Below are positions 10,855 to 21,261 of a stretch of 64,000 nt of DNA, one piece after another. Origin of the DNA: Lepraria neglecta (Eukaryota > Ascomycota > Lecanoromycetes > Lecanorales > Stereocaulaceae); NCBI GenBank assembly GCA_033220425.1, contig CM065649.1, positions 4,030,001 through 4,094,000 on the forward strand. Direction: 5' to 3'. Numbering within the stretch: the stretch's first letter is position 1; the number at the start of each line of letters is the position of its first letter. Made by a program: the position numbers and the translations under genes. The notes under the pieces are model-generated. The model was not told where the DNA came from. It was given only the letters and a program-made list of their open reading frames with translations, and searched no databases.

Positions 10855-11973
10855 CTACGCTACCTTCATCTTCCCACCCGCCTCCACCGTCCCCCCAGGC
10901 AACTGCCCCGGACTATCCATCAACAAACTCCTAACCAGTACCCCCTCCCTCTCACTCCCCGGATCCCCAAAAACCACCTCCCCCCCGCAACAGCCTCATC
11001 ACCCATCTCATCCAACCCCCTCAGCACGCCCCTAATATAACTAACCACCTCACCAACACCCCTGAAATCCACCTCCTCGCACCCCTTAAAAACATTCCTC
11101 CACGCCGCCGTCGCCAACACCGCGTCCCCCTTCACCAATCCCTCATCGTAACCAGCCATCAGCCCGCGCCATTGCACGAAGAGATCTTTTAGGTATTTGT
11201 TTCGGATGGAGCGGGCGGCTATGTTGTGCGTTGTTACCATGCGGTCTTCGGCTATGTAGAAGAAGTGGTCCAGGAGGTGTTGGTGCCATGTTGGTGCATG
11301 GGCGGGGGGAAAGGAGCGCAGGCGCGCGGTGAGGAGATACATGTGCAGGAAGGTTATTTGGGCCCAGGTGTTGAAGGTGGGCGTGAGGCCGAGTGCTAGT
11401 GGAAGAAATTAGTACTCATATCCGCTGGTTACCACGTAGAGCCTTCGAGTGATGGATGAGCTGGGTAAGTAGGGACATAGACGTACTTTCATACCACCAC
11501 CCTGTCCCCACGCCTAGGTCTTCACCATCCTTCGTCTTGGGTATATCGACGTTCTTTTCGTTGGCTTGCGGGATCGTGTAGTTGGCCTGACGCGCACATT
11601 CTTTGACTAGCTTTTCGCAGACACCGTAGGCAACGTATGTTTCTGTGACGGAGCTGGCTCGCTTGCGCAATTCCTTTGCGATGGCTCGGGTTGGACTGTC
11701 TGTAGCGATTTCGGCTTCCTGGGCTGGCTGAGGGCTTTCTTTGGAGACGGCTGGAGATTTAGAGGTTGGAGGAGCAGGGTCTGCTGCATATTCTCTCGGT
11801 TTTGGCTTTGCTTCGACTGCGAAGAGTGGCTGGCTCGTGGAGAGCGTTCTGGCGAATTTAGGGGCTCTCAAGGATCCTGCTCGCGACTGGTAAAGGGTTT
11901 GGACTTGTCGAAGCTGGCGTACTTGCTGTCGTAACGCTTGACGGCATGCTGTGCAGATTGGAGTTGAAGCCAT
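10855..11973 (-). CDS. CBP3: Ubiquinol-cytochrome c chaperone, Cbp3 type
   Basis: Two exons on the minus strand (11973-11487; 11395 onward; intron 11396-11486 with donor GTACGT). The first 100 residues are a mitochondrial leader and a Pro/Ser-rich linker. The chaperone domain follows: GVCEKLVKECARQ, then across the splice WWYETLGLTPTFNTW, then LHMYLLTARLR, HHLLDHFFY-like, NKYLKDLFVQWRG and DAVLATAAWRNVF. Cbp3 with Cbp6 binds mitochondrial ribosomes and newly made cytochrome b for complex III assembly. The frame as read ends at 10920, but after GDEAVAGG a run of seven Gs lies where eight would continue in a frame rich in expected residues (EVVFGDPGSE to GGKMKVA) ending at 10855. Either the C-terminus has really shifted or one G is missing from the assembly. 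Confidence 0.85.
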
Positions 11974-12287
11974 TGAAGTAGACTCAACTCAATTCAATGC
12001 TAGGGGACGGTGCTGTTGATGTGGTCAATTGAACTCTGTGGAAGGAGCAAGTTGTTGCAAGCGTCATGACTTTTTTACGTGCAAATTCGGAGGAAGGTCT
12101 GCCGACGCGTGCCAAAAAAAGTATATTTTGGGAAAGGCATGACCTCAGCTGGGCGCCAGTGGACTGGAACTGCTGTCTATGCTACGAGGTCTCCTTGAGG
12201 GAGCTGGAGCATAAAGTCCTCCAATACGTGTACACGAGACATTCTCCCGTGGCCCATGCGTTGAGTCAACAGGAGCATCCAGGATGC

Positions 12288-12965
12288 TCAGCTCGACGCA
12301 ACAGCATCATCAACAATAGTCGAGTTGTACTCCGTCACATTAACCCCAGGAGGCAGAATGAACACGCTATTAACCTTAGGACCAATCACCCTATCAACCT
12401 GCGACCCAGTAGCACAAAAAAAGATGCCTATAGTCGGCTTGTTAGGCCTATCCCGACTCTCAATCCAACTCATCCCAGCCCTCCGCTCCTGAACACAAAC
12501 ATCCAAAGCCGCCTCCGCATGTTCCCAAATATCCAACCAAGTAGCATAGCCAAATGGATAAAAAGGCCCCGGCCCCAGCTCCGTCGGTAGCCAGCCTACG
12601 GGAACGGAATCAATTGTCGTTACCGCTAGGGTACAGGGACCATTGGTGAGTTTGAAGGGCGTCCGTATTGGGACCACGCCCGTCTCTGGATCTGGCGTTT
12701 CATTCGGGGGGAGGAACTCATGATGGGGACCATCGTCTACTTCGGTTTCGGGCTGGGCGGCTTCGAGCTGATGGAGGATTTGCTGGCAATATTGGGCGAT
12801 GTTCGAGGGCCAGGATGGTTTGGTCCAGATTTCGGTTGTTCTGCAGAGGATTTTCTGGGGGTTGATGGTGGTTGCGTTGAAGGGATTGACGACGAGTGTA
12901 ATGGCAATTTGGATGAAATAATAACATGAGAATAGGTAGAATGGAAGATGCATAGCTATACCCAT
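12288..12965 (-). CDS. Putative secreted or membrane-anchored protein of unknown function
   Basis: An open frame of about 225 residues starting MGIAMHLPFYLF. Residues 5-27 are strongly hydrophobic (YLFSCYYFIQIAITLVV), either a signal peptide or an anchor. The mature part has five widely spaced cysteines, several N-glycosylation sequons (NAT, NET, NVT, NST) and an aromatic block GPGPFYPFGYATWLDIWEHAE. I recognise no enzyme motif. The frame could be opened further upstream only by a GTG, so I place the start at 12965; the Met at 12953 is an alternative. Confidence 0.6.
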   Translation of the reverse strand: MGIAMHLPFYLFSCYYFIQIAITLVVNPFNATTINPQKILCRTTEIWTKPSWPSNIAQYCQQILHQLEAAQPETEVDDGPHHEFLPPNETPDPETGVVPIRTPFKLTNGPCTLAVTTIDSVPVGWLPTELGPGPFYPFGYATWLDIWEHAEAALDVCVQERRAGMSWIESRDRPNKPTIGIFFCATGSQVDRVIGPKVNSVFILPPGVNVTEYNSTIVDDAVASS

Positions 12966-13261
12966 CGTCCGTGTGCAAGTCACAATCCCGAAGACGTGGA
13001 AAATCGCGTTGAGAAGTCAACGTTAGTACAGTGGTGTGACTTTATGGAAATAGAACCATGTCGCATCGAGCGGCTGGACAAGAGCCGGAGCGACAACAAG
13101 CGCAACTTAAACAGGTAGTAGAAGCAAATGTTTGAATTTGAGACATCGTGCCGGTATCAGCTATTTCCATACCGCTATTAACCCTAAACATATGGACGCC
13201 TTGCAAATGCTGTACCTGCTAGAGCTCCATATCGCCTGCAATGCTTACAGATGACCAGCTA

Positions 13262-14237
13262 CTACTTGACGACCAGATGTTCCAGTGATTTGTCTACGAT
13301 TGGTAGCAGATCATTCAGATTGTTCGGGTCCCGGAGCTGTGCCGGTACGTCTTGTCCTCGCGATGCCAGTTTCTAGCAACTTTTGTAAGAGCTCAGATCC
13401 TATGTCTCATGAAGAGATATGATTTCCTTACCTGCCTGACTACCTCGTACTTCTCCTCCTTCGCGACATATTCCCTGATCACCTCACCAGTCCCAAATTC
13501 AACGTAGATCCTCGTATCCCGGATCCTGAGAAGTACATTGTCCAAACGCATAAAGAAGCGGCAGAGCAGCAGCAATCGTTGTGGCATGACCCTGATCTTG
13601 CAAGAATAGAGTGTGATTCCATTGTCCGCCATCTCGTCCTCATACAGCATGACTTCGTCAAAGAACAGTATAGGATCAGGGCGCTTGAGCAATTCAAGAG
13701 GTATTGCTTTTGTGGAAGGCTCGAAGTTCGGCGAGTCTCGCTGTAGTGTACCCTTGTAGTCTGTGCTGTAAGACCAATCGAACGGTTTGACTACCTCCGT
13801 GATACCCTCGTGCTTCTTCTCCCTACTCTTTCTCAGCATGTAGTGTTTCACAGGATCTCGAGGTCGCCGTACCGCGTACTCTGCCACTCTCTCGAATGCG
13901 CGACCTGCAACATCGACCCGCCTGTCTTGTCAACGCGATCCAGCGCGTCATAGGTGCTGAAATTGATGCTCCAGCCGGATGCATGCTCGATCGAAACCTT
14001 ATTGTCTCCGAAGATCATCTCTGGAGGTGCAATGCCTAATTTTGCTGTCATCTGTTCAATGGGCTCGGCTTTCAGTATTGGCAGCTTGTGCGTAGTGATC
14101 TTAAAGCCTTGCTGGGTGATTGAGTTGCCAGCGTCAGCTGCTGACGGGAAGACCGAGTTTGAACCAGCGCGGCGGTTGACTGCCATCATGGAGCTTGTCT
14201 TCTCCGTCTTCTCATCTGAATGTAAAAGAAGTCCCAT
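13262..14237 (-). CDS. TIP41: TIP41-like TOR-signalling regulator
   Basis: Three exons give about 291 residues: 14237-13873, 13831-13432 and 13372-13262. Introns are 41 nt (13832-13872, among the shortest here) and 59 nt. Family landmarks are FKITTHKLPIL, PEMIFGDN, YDALDRVDKTG, EVVKPFDWSYSTDYKGT, ILFFDEVMLYEDEMADNG and VMPQRLLLLCRFFMRLDNV. The tail reads LASRGQDVPAQLRDPNN and ends in VVK. In yeast Tip41 binds Tap42 and antagonises TORC1 restraint of PP2A-like phosphatases; the vertebrate homologue is TIPRL. A start at 14189 is also possible, since a splice-like TTTACATTCAG precedes the later ATGs. It is divergent from the Aurora kinase gene. Confidence 0.9.
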
Positions 14238-14483
14238 CACAGTGTAACAGTCGGAACTTTACCCGGGGAGCGCCAAGATGATCGGCGTGGCGTAAGGCTC
14301 GGGCTTGGCGCGTGGTTGCTCCGCGAAACAGCCGTTTATTTGATTTCTTGGCATTCTTTCTAGCGATAGCTTATACTTCTCGAGCTCAAGTCGAAGAGCA
14401 TCGCCATTACTAACATTAGGGAGTTGCTATTGTCAGTCACTCGAGTTCCACTCGTTATCATTGATCGGTACCCTTCTACCACC
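14238..14483. promoter_or_regulatory. Shared divergent promoter, TIP41 / Aurora kinase
   Basis: Only 246 bp separate the two start codons, so both genes must draw on this interval. No TATA box is evident. Confidence 0.6.
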
Positions 14484-15865
14484 ATGGCTATAAGAGCAAT
14501 CGAGTCTCGCTTCGAGCAGATGTCGGTCAACGATGAGAATGAACCAGTCAATGGTGGCCCGGTCTTCCACAAGTCAAAGGCAAGTTTGGAATGTGAGGTT
14601 CGTGGGATATTTGCTGACAGTTCTCAGGGCTCATTGTCTACCGCAATGTCAATATCAGGACTCGGATCCAACACCCAATTGACCTCGAATCCCAATCGCT
14701 CCAATCTCCTAAAAATCGCACTCCAAAACAACAACGAAGCCAATACAAGGACCGCAACCATCAGCACCGTCAATGTAGCCTCGCAAGCCGCGCAATGGCG
14801 CGGATCAAATATGCCCCCTTCATCACCTCCTCACAAGAGCAGCGGTACCTCCTCATCTGTAAGAACCTCAGACGAAATCTCTGTCCAACGTCTTTCCAAC
14901 CCTCCCATGTACGAGCAACCACAGCCTAAGAACTTCCACCTCGGTATGTTCGAAATAGGAAAGCCTTTAGGTAAGGGCAAATTTGGCCGAGTCTATCTCG
15001 CCAAGGAGCGCTCCACCGGCTTTGTCTGCGCCCTCAAAGTCCTGCACAAAAGCGAGCTACAACAAGGAAAGGTCGAAAAACAAGTACGACGAGAAATCGA
15101 GATTCACAAGAACTTGCGCCATCCCAACATCCTCCGCTTCTACGGGCACTTCCACGATAGCAAGCGAGTATTCCTTATCCTTGAATTCGCTGGAAAAGGA
15201 GAACTATACAAACACTTGCGAAAAGAGAACAGATTCCCAGAATGGAAAGCAGCGCAATACATCGCACAAATGGCAGCAGCTCTGAAATACCTGCACAAGA
15301 AGCACGTCATGCATCGAGACATCAAGCCCGAGAACATTCTCGTCGGTATACACGGGGAGATCAAGATCTCAGATTTCGGATGGAGCGTGCATGCCCCCAA
15401 CAACCGGAGAAACACAATGTGCGGCACTCTAGACTATCTTCCCCCGGAGATGATCAAGCCAGGCAGCCAAGAGAACTACTATAACGAGAAAGTCGACTTG
15501 TGGAGTTTAGGCGTGCTGACATATGAGTTTCTGGTTGGGGAGGCGCCGTTCGAGGACACGCCTGTTATGACGCAGAGGAGGATAGCGAGGGGGGAGATGA
15601 CGGTGCCGAAGTTTGTGAGTCCGGAGGCTAAGGATTTAATTGAGAGGGTGAGTCTTGCAATCCAAGTCCTAAAACAGGAGAATTGGCATGCTGATCGCCT
15701 GAAAAGTTACTCGTCCTCGACCCAGAAAAGCGCATTCCGCTCACTGAAGTGCAAAAACATCCCTGGATCATCAAGCATTGCGTCAAAGGTGAACGAGCAG
15801 CGCAAAGAAGCTTAGGCGCGAAGGAAACCAAACCTACAGCAGCAGCAGTGCCTGCACAGTCGTAA
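14484..15865 (+). CDS. Aurora-type serine/threonine kinase (Ipl1/Ark1)
   Basis: The start is the ATG at 14484 in a good context (ACCACCATGG). About 424 residues. A disordered N-terminus of about 140 residues precedes the kinase domain: [15 protein letters not shown] (ATP loop), CALKVL (lysine), [10 protein letters not shown] (catalytic loop), [11 protein letters not shown] (DFG), and [16 protein letters not shown], an activation loop with the Aurora signature and phosphorylatable Thr. The last exon (15707-15865, after intron 15648-15706) supplies [18 protein letters not shown]. Aurora kinases form the chromosomal passenger complex and correct kinetochore attachment. An in-frame 48-nt segment at 14580-14627 starts AG|GCAAGT and ends TTCTCAG, a probable GC-AG intron; if retained, 16 residues are added. 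Ascomycetes usually have one Aurora gene, so this is likely it. Confidence 0.93.
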
Positions 15866-16069
15866 GATTAGCTGGCTTTCCACCCACCATTGGTACGATT
15901 TTCTGTCTGCTGCGGCTTTCATTCGTTGCTTGCTCCGAAAATGATAATGTTGATTGCATGATGCCTGGAGTTAGGCAGGGAGGTTATGCAGTGGAAACGA
16001 CTCCTTTTCGTAAGCCAAAGGGAATATGTATTGTACCATAATGAGCCCAACCAAATCCATTTCTTATGA

Positions 16070-17268
16070 CTACTCTTCATACTTCCCCCCCACAATCGCC
16101 AAATTCGTATTCTCCAACCACCCCTTCAAATACTCATACACAGTAAATGTCACCGCCTGCCCTGGCGCAACACGCATAATCCGCGGCGTAATCCCCTTAT
16201 AGAACGCATGAAACCCTTCCTGCTTGAACATATCACTCGCAATAACCCTGACTCTACTTATAGCCGTCTCTCCTGCCTCTGCAGGCGTTTTCTGCAATCT
16301 CGTCTTGATCGTATCAATCGGTGCATTTGACAGCGGTCCCATAGCCCCTGACACGAGTCCGATGAACATGGTTTGATAGCTCGGGAGTCCCTTCTCATGA
16401 TACGCTGGCTGCAGCCTCTGCAAAAGGGCCTTGAATTCTGTGTAGGCGCTGAAATTCACGGCTTGGTTTGTTCCTTGTCGTAAAGCTGTCAGCGAGACGC
16501 CGCGGTACATGGCGCCGATACCTTCTTCTTTTACGACTGTGAAGGCTGCGTGGGCGGCGTTGCGGTATTTGGGCACGTCGAGAGGGTCGGCCATTGAGTG
16601 GTGTTGAGCTTGTAGGCGGATTTTGACGACTTCCATTGGGGTTACGACCGCTACGGCTTCGGTTACGCCGGCGCCTAGTCCAGCTATTGACGGAGACTTA
16701 TTTTAGAACTGGGATTCCTGAGGGGGAAGGAAAGGGGAGGCGGGGGAGTAGGCACCGAAGAATGTAGCCTCTCCGCTCACGATGCCGTCCTTATTCGCCA
16801 GCAATTGTTTATACCACTCGTATGATGTGAAACGGATAGCCATCTTTGGCACGATGCCGGTCACCACGGCTCCTAGACCTTTGTATAGACCTAATACTGT
16901 TTCCCGCTTCACAATCTCTTTACCTGTAGTGATGAAGCCGCGTGGTTTCGCCTGTCGATTGGTCAGGGCTGTTGGTGCATTTGAGGGTTTGATGCTTCTC
17001 ACCCCAGGAGCTCGTTTCCTTCTCGACAGCTGCATTCGGACTTTGATGGTATCTGCGGTCTTTCTTAGCGCATGTCTTGTGGGCGTATCAAAAGTTACTG
17101 ACCTAGAGGATGGCACACGAGAGCCTCCATCATGCCAGCCCCACCACCCGCTGTTCGCGCTTGTTAACGATGATCTGGCTTTCTAACAAGAGTCATCATA
17201 CCAATCAGGTTTGTAGCTGCCGAAGCAGGCTTCTTCCCACCAGGGCCTTTGACGCTTTTCGCGGACAT
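16070..17268 (-). CDS. SFC1: Mitochondrial succinate/fumarate carrier
   Basis: Five exons on the minus strand give 324 residues (17268-17202, 17150-17103, 17052-17003, 16951-16756, 16683-16070), all with canonical GT-AG introns of 50-72 nt. The three carrier repeats show PLDTIK, PMEVVK and PIDTIK, each opening a transmembrane pair, with LRQGTNQAVNFSAYTEF and RIMRVAPGQAVTFTVYEYLK typical of the Sfc1/Acr1 subfamily. The protein exchanges cytosolic succinate for mitochondrial fumarate and is needed for growth on acetate and ethanol. The third intron (16952-17002) is a multiple of three without a stop, so retention would not break the frame. Head to head with the twinfilin gene. Confidence 0.92.
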
Positions 17269-17918
17269 TGTGACGGAAGCAAGCAGACAAGCAATAACGA
17301 GAAGGAAGAATGCTGGAGACAGGAGAAAGGGGGGTTTAGGGACACCTCTCGACAGATGATCAGCGTGAAGGTCTCAGAAGTGGATAGTGGTCAAGCAAAT
17401 GGTGGAGCAATTGTCTTTGGCGTGTGTGCATTGTCGTGACTAGAATAGAGAGAAAGAGAGAGTGACGCAGAACGTCAACTTCAACAAAGAAACTACCAGT
17501 AGCGAACCGCGGCAAATTACGGACTCGGGAGCTATGCTTTTTTCAAGTGTGGGGACATGAAGCTTTGATGGCTTCAGAAAGGTTCTCTCTCCGCTGTCAG
17601 GACGAGCGGAGGAGGAAAGGAGCCTGGACCAATGGAAGCGTTGCATTCCGATGGTCACCTGGTCTTCCGTTATTGCCCATAGACCTCAGGCTGGCTCTGC
17701 CAATTGCGTGCGTAAGAACCTCAGCCTTGATGAGTGTTCGTAACGATCTCCGATGACATGAGAAAAGTCAGGAGGAAAGATGTGGGGTTTAGCGCGACTT
17801 TTATGCCGAGGCTGTTTTGGGACGTGTTTTGATTGGTGCATTGCATGAAGCTTGCATTTGACAGGCGGACCATCAGCCAGATCACATACATAAAGTAGAC
17901 TCTTCATAAACCTCCGCC
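17269..17918. promoter_or_regulatory. Divergent promoter region, SFC1 / twinfilin
   Basis: 650 bp between divergent start codons with no gene inside. No individual site could be assigned. Confidence 0.5.
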
Positions 17919-19043
17919 ATGCAATCCGGTATAAAAGTCTCCCAAGAGCTCCACTCCGCCTTCAATGAATTAGTCTCCTCCCCTTCTCAGCGTGGTATAA
18001 TCGCAACCATCTCCAATGAGACTCTCGCACCTACCCAAACCATCCCCTCCTCCTCCACAGACTTCTTCGACGACCTCCCCTCCCTGAAACCGCACCTCAG
18101 CACATCCGCCGCTGCCTACATAGTTCTCCGCCGCTACCAAAATGCCCCAGATGGCTTCGTCGCCGTCTCATACATTCCGGATTCCGCTCCTGTGCGGCAG
18201 AAGATGCTGTTCGCATCTACACGGCTGACATTGGTACGAGAGCTTGGTACGGAGAGATTCCGAGAGAATCTATTTGTTACGGAACTAAAAGAATTGGAGA
18301 AAGAAGGATGGGAGAAACACGAAGCATCCGGCGAACTGAAAGCACCATTAACGGAAGAAGAGCAAACGCTACAAGGCGTCAAAGAAGCAGAAGCAGAAGC
18401 ACGAGGGGGAACAGCAGGTAGAAAATTGGAGACAGGCGGACACCTAGCCATCAACCTAAGTCCCGAGGCGCGAGAAGCTCTAGAAGCGTTCAACGAAAGC
18501 GGGGAGAATTTGCTACAATTGGTACAATCTATGTCTCTGTATACTTTAGAAGTGGGATAAGGCTGATATACACGGTTCAGAAAATCAACGTCTCAACCGA
18601 AACAATCGAGCTCGCCTCCATCTCCACCACCCCCGATGCCTCAGATCTCGCCTCAGCAATCTCAGACACGGAACCCCGCTACACGTTCTTCAAATACATG
18701 CATACCCTCTCTGGATCCGAAGAATCACCAATCGTATTCATTTACACCTGCCCCTCAGGATCAAAAATAAGAGAACGAATGGTCTACGCATCGACGAAGC
18801 AGGGATTTGTAGCTGGTGCAGAGAAGGAGTTTGGGATTGAGGTTGCAAAGAGGGTGAGTTGCTTTCTCTTTCGTTTGGTGGGCATGAGGGGGGTGAATGT
18901 AGGGGTAAGGGCTAATGAGAGGTGTGCAGATTGAAGTATCGAGTCCTTCCGAGATCACAGTAGCGACGCTAGAGGAGGAATTCAGACCGAAGCAGGAGAC
19001 GAAGCAAGGGTTTTCGAGACCGAAGCGGCCGGGGAAGCGGTGA
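17919..19043 (+). CDS. TWF1: Twinfilin, actin-monomer-sequestering protein
   Basis: Three exons (17919-18521, 18581-18853, 18930-19043) give 329 residues. Two ADF/cofilin-homology domains follow each other: the first has the opening SGIKVSQELHSAFNEL, then FVAVSYIPDSAPVRQKMLFASTR; the second, after the first intron, has YTFFKYMH, FIYTCPSGSKIRERMVYASTK. The C-terminal tail is basic (FSRPKRPGKR), where family members bind capping protein and phosphoinositides. Twinfilin caps or depolymerises filament ends and binds ADP-actin monomers. The domain order, the linker rich in Glu/Ala and the tail all fit twinfilin rather than a single-domain cofilin. Confidence 0.9.
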
Positions 19044-19548
19044 TGGAGGGAATGATGTAACGAGGTCGTGAAATGAAGTACCTCTTTTTAAAGGAGCTGT
19101 TGAAATTTGTGTAAGGTATCGATAGACATTTTGCTAGAGTACAGCATACCCCAAGCCAAGCCCAAGTCCAAACGCCCCAAACGCTCATCTGGTATCACAA
19201 AAAAGGGGATAAAGATATATACAATAAATCGAAAGCCCACCAACGCCTCCGCTATCAATAACAATATAGTCGTAAAGCACAACGCACAAAAATTTCCAAC
19301 GGTAATATATGCCACGGGATTAATCCCCGAACTCTAGGTAGCGTCCGTCTTTCCCGGGCCAAATCAAACGCCCAGCCTCGCGACAAGACACTAGCGTCTA
19401 ACGACTTCATCTCCTGAATTATGTATAGAGTATGAATTGCCGAGAGGCGAATAAGACTTGCGCCGAGGCATGGCAAATCATGGCGAGGCGATGCGTGGCA
19501 TGAACAAGACTTCCAGGGGAATTGGAAATTGGAAAATGCTCAATCCCC
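19044..19548. other. Intergenic between convergent genes
   Basis: 505 bp of 3' flanks of twinfilin and the family 17 glycosyltransferase. No gene or clear repeat. Confidence 0.5.
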
Positions 19549-20616
19549 CTATTCGAAATCCTTAGGATCGTAGTCTTTGAAATTTGCGCTCGGTGGGTCC
19601 CTGTCAAGGAGGTATGCGAAGTCATCCGGATGTTGGAGTAGGTATTGAGGAACGTCGCGGTTGTTATCAAGGCGATCGTATTGTTTCTGGGGACGGTCAT
19701 AGGGGTCGCGACCCTCCCTGACTCTCCTCAGCACCTCCTTCGGATTCTTGAACTCAGGCTTATTGAGCTCATTGTGCGAGAAGGAATCAATCTTCTTCGC
19801 CATATCTTTGAACGAAGAGAGGCAAGAGCTGCAATGCCACCCCGCATGCAATATTTCCGCGTCCGTTTTGCCCATGCGTAGATCCTCGGGCTTGACGGTG
19901 TCGGCTCCCTTCCAGAAGGTAGCTTGCGGGTGGCCCCATTGTTGTTCGCGCAGGAGCCATTGGAAGCTGTAGCGGTAGTAGGTGGTGCGGAGGGTTAGGC
20001 GCTGGGGAAATATGCAGTTGCGTAGCGATTTGAGGACCTCAGGGCGAGGGATCTCGTCGACGTCGGAAACGACAAGCACGTCGTTCATGTGTACTTTTCT
20101 CTCCCCGTCGAGTGTAGGGAAGACCTGCGTCATCATCGCATCGCGCGTGAAATGCTCTCGGCCCCACGTATCTCCCTCTTCCGATTTGTCGCTGGTGGTA
20201 TTGAGCACATGGTGGATAATCTGATTGTGCCATTTAGAGAAGCGGCCCCAGTTTTCCTGCAAGTAGAGCGGTTTGGGTCGGTCCTTGAAATCGACGCTGG
20301 ATTCTAGCACGACGAAGTAGTCGACTTCGGAGGCGAGTTCGCCGAGGCGGATCTCGAGCCAGTCGAGTTCGGTGTTGATCATGAAAAGGTCGTAGACTTT
20401 TCGTTGCGTTGTCCTGTCGGGGTAGGGTTCCCAGCGGCGGGTTTGGCAGTAGTGCTTTGCTTCTTCCAAGGGGAGGAGATTGGGGGCTTGGGTTGGTTGT
20501 TTGGAGAGTGTGGTGCTGCCAACGGTGCCTGGTCCGGGTCTGGCTAGGAAGAATAATGTTGCGGCGATGAGGCTGGACGCGAGAAGGTAGCGGTATACTG
20601 GTTTGAAGGTACTCAT
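19549..20616 (-). CDS. Glycosyltransferase family 17 protein
   Basis: A single exon of 355 residues. A type II anchor lies at about residues 9-25 (LLASSLIAATLFFLA), so the catalytic domain should face the Golgi lumen. Family landmarks are VYDLFMINTELDWLEIRLGEL, EVDYFVVLESSVDFKDRPKPL, the metal-binding-type DVLVVSDVDEIPRP and ILHAGWHCSSC. The mammalian member GnT-III adds the bisecting GlcNAc to N-glycans. Fungi lack bisected complex glycans, so the acceptor here is unknown and I do not transfer that role. The start is the first ATG directly before the anchor. Confidence 0.88.
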   Translation of the reverse strand: MSTFKPVYRYLLASSLIAATLFFLARPGPGTVGSTTLSKQPTQAPNLLPLEEAKHYCQTRRWEPYPDRTTQRKVYDLFMINTELDWLEIRLGELASEVDYFVVLESSVDFKDRPKPLYLQENWGRFSKWHNQIIHHVLNTTSDKSEEGDTWGREHFTRDAMMTQVFPTLDGERKVHMNDVLVVSDVDEIPRPEVLKSLRNCIFPQRLTLRTTYYRYSFQWLLREQQWGHPQATFWKGADTVKPEDLRMGKTDAEILHAGWHCSSCLSSFKDMAKKIDSFSHNELNKPEFKNPKEVLRRVREGRDPYDRPQKQYDRLDNNRDVPQYLLQHPDDFAYLLDRDPPSANFKDYDPKDFE

Positions 20617-21102
20617 TGTGTCTTAAGGAGAAAGAACGGATATGGTTAAGTGAAGAGATTGTAGAAAGAGCAACATAACAGAGCGGATTTGGAAAGAACG
20701 AGAAGACGAAGAAGAGTTATTGGCAAGAACGACAGATAAGAGGAAGGGGCATGAAACTGAGGTACGGACTCATAACGACGAATGATACCAACTAACCACA
20801 TTTTGCAACGTCTTCCGTCTTGAATCCACGCCTTAACTCGATTTGGTCCCACCAATAGCCCTAAATAAGCACAGTGTGCCCGTGATTGCATCCTCACACA
20901 AGATAAGCTTTTGGGGTAGCTCGACAGCCAAATTGAGGATATTAAGACAAGGTCAGATCTCTTCTCCTTGTGTTTTGACACATGTCCACGGAAAGATCTT
21001 CTATTTGTCATGGGCGTTTTCAGCGAGCCTAGCGGTATAGCACCGAATGAGAAGGACCATGCATGAAAAAGAGAGCTCAGTAAGCTCACAGCGCCACGTG
21101 TC

Positions 21103-21147
21103 TTGTCGTTGCTTATCTTGGCTTGTCGTGGCTTGTCTTGGCTTGTC
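21103..21147. repeat. 10-bp tandem repeat, about 4.5 copies
   Basis: Successive units read TTGTCGTTGC, TTATCTTGGC, TTGTCGTGGC, TTGTCTTGGC and TTGTCTAATG. A related TCGCTTGGCT follows shortly after. Confidence 0.8.
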
Positions 21148-21227
21148 TAATGCGGCTTACTCGCTTGGCTTATCGTTTCTCGCTCGCTTTAGTTTCCACT
21201 AAGAGTAGTCGCTCCCACATCATAGCT

Positions 21228-21261
21228 CAGGTCACCCATCGCGATGTGAACGGGTGACCTG
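21228..21261. repeat. Perfect 10-bp inverted repeat (hairpin)
   Basis: CAGGTCACCC at 21228-21237 pairs perfectly with GGGTGACCTG at 21252-21261 over a 14-bp spacer. It could be a dimeric transcription-factor site or a hairpin in an unannotated transcript. No poly-T follows, so it is not a Pol III terminator. Confidence 0.7.
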
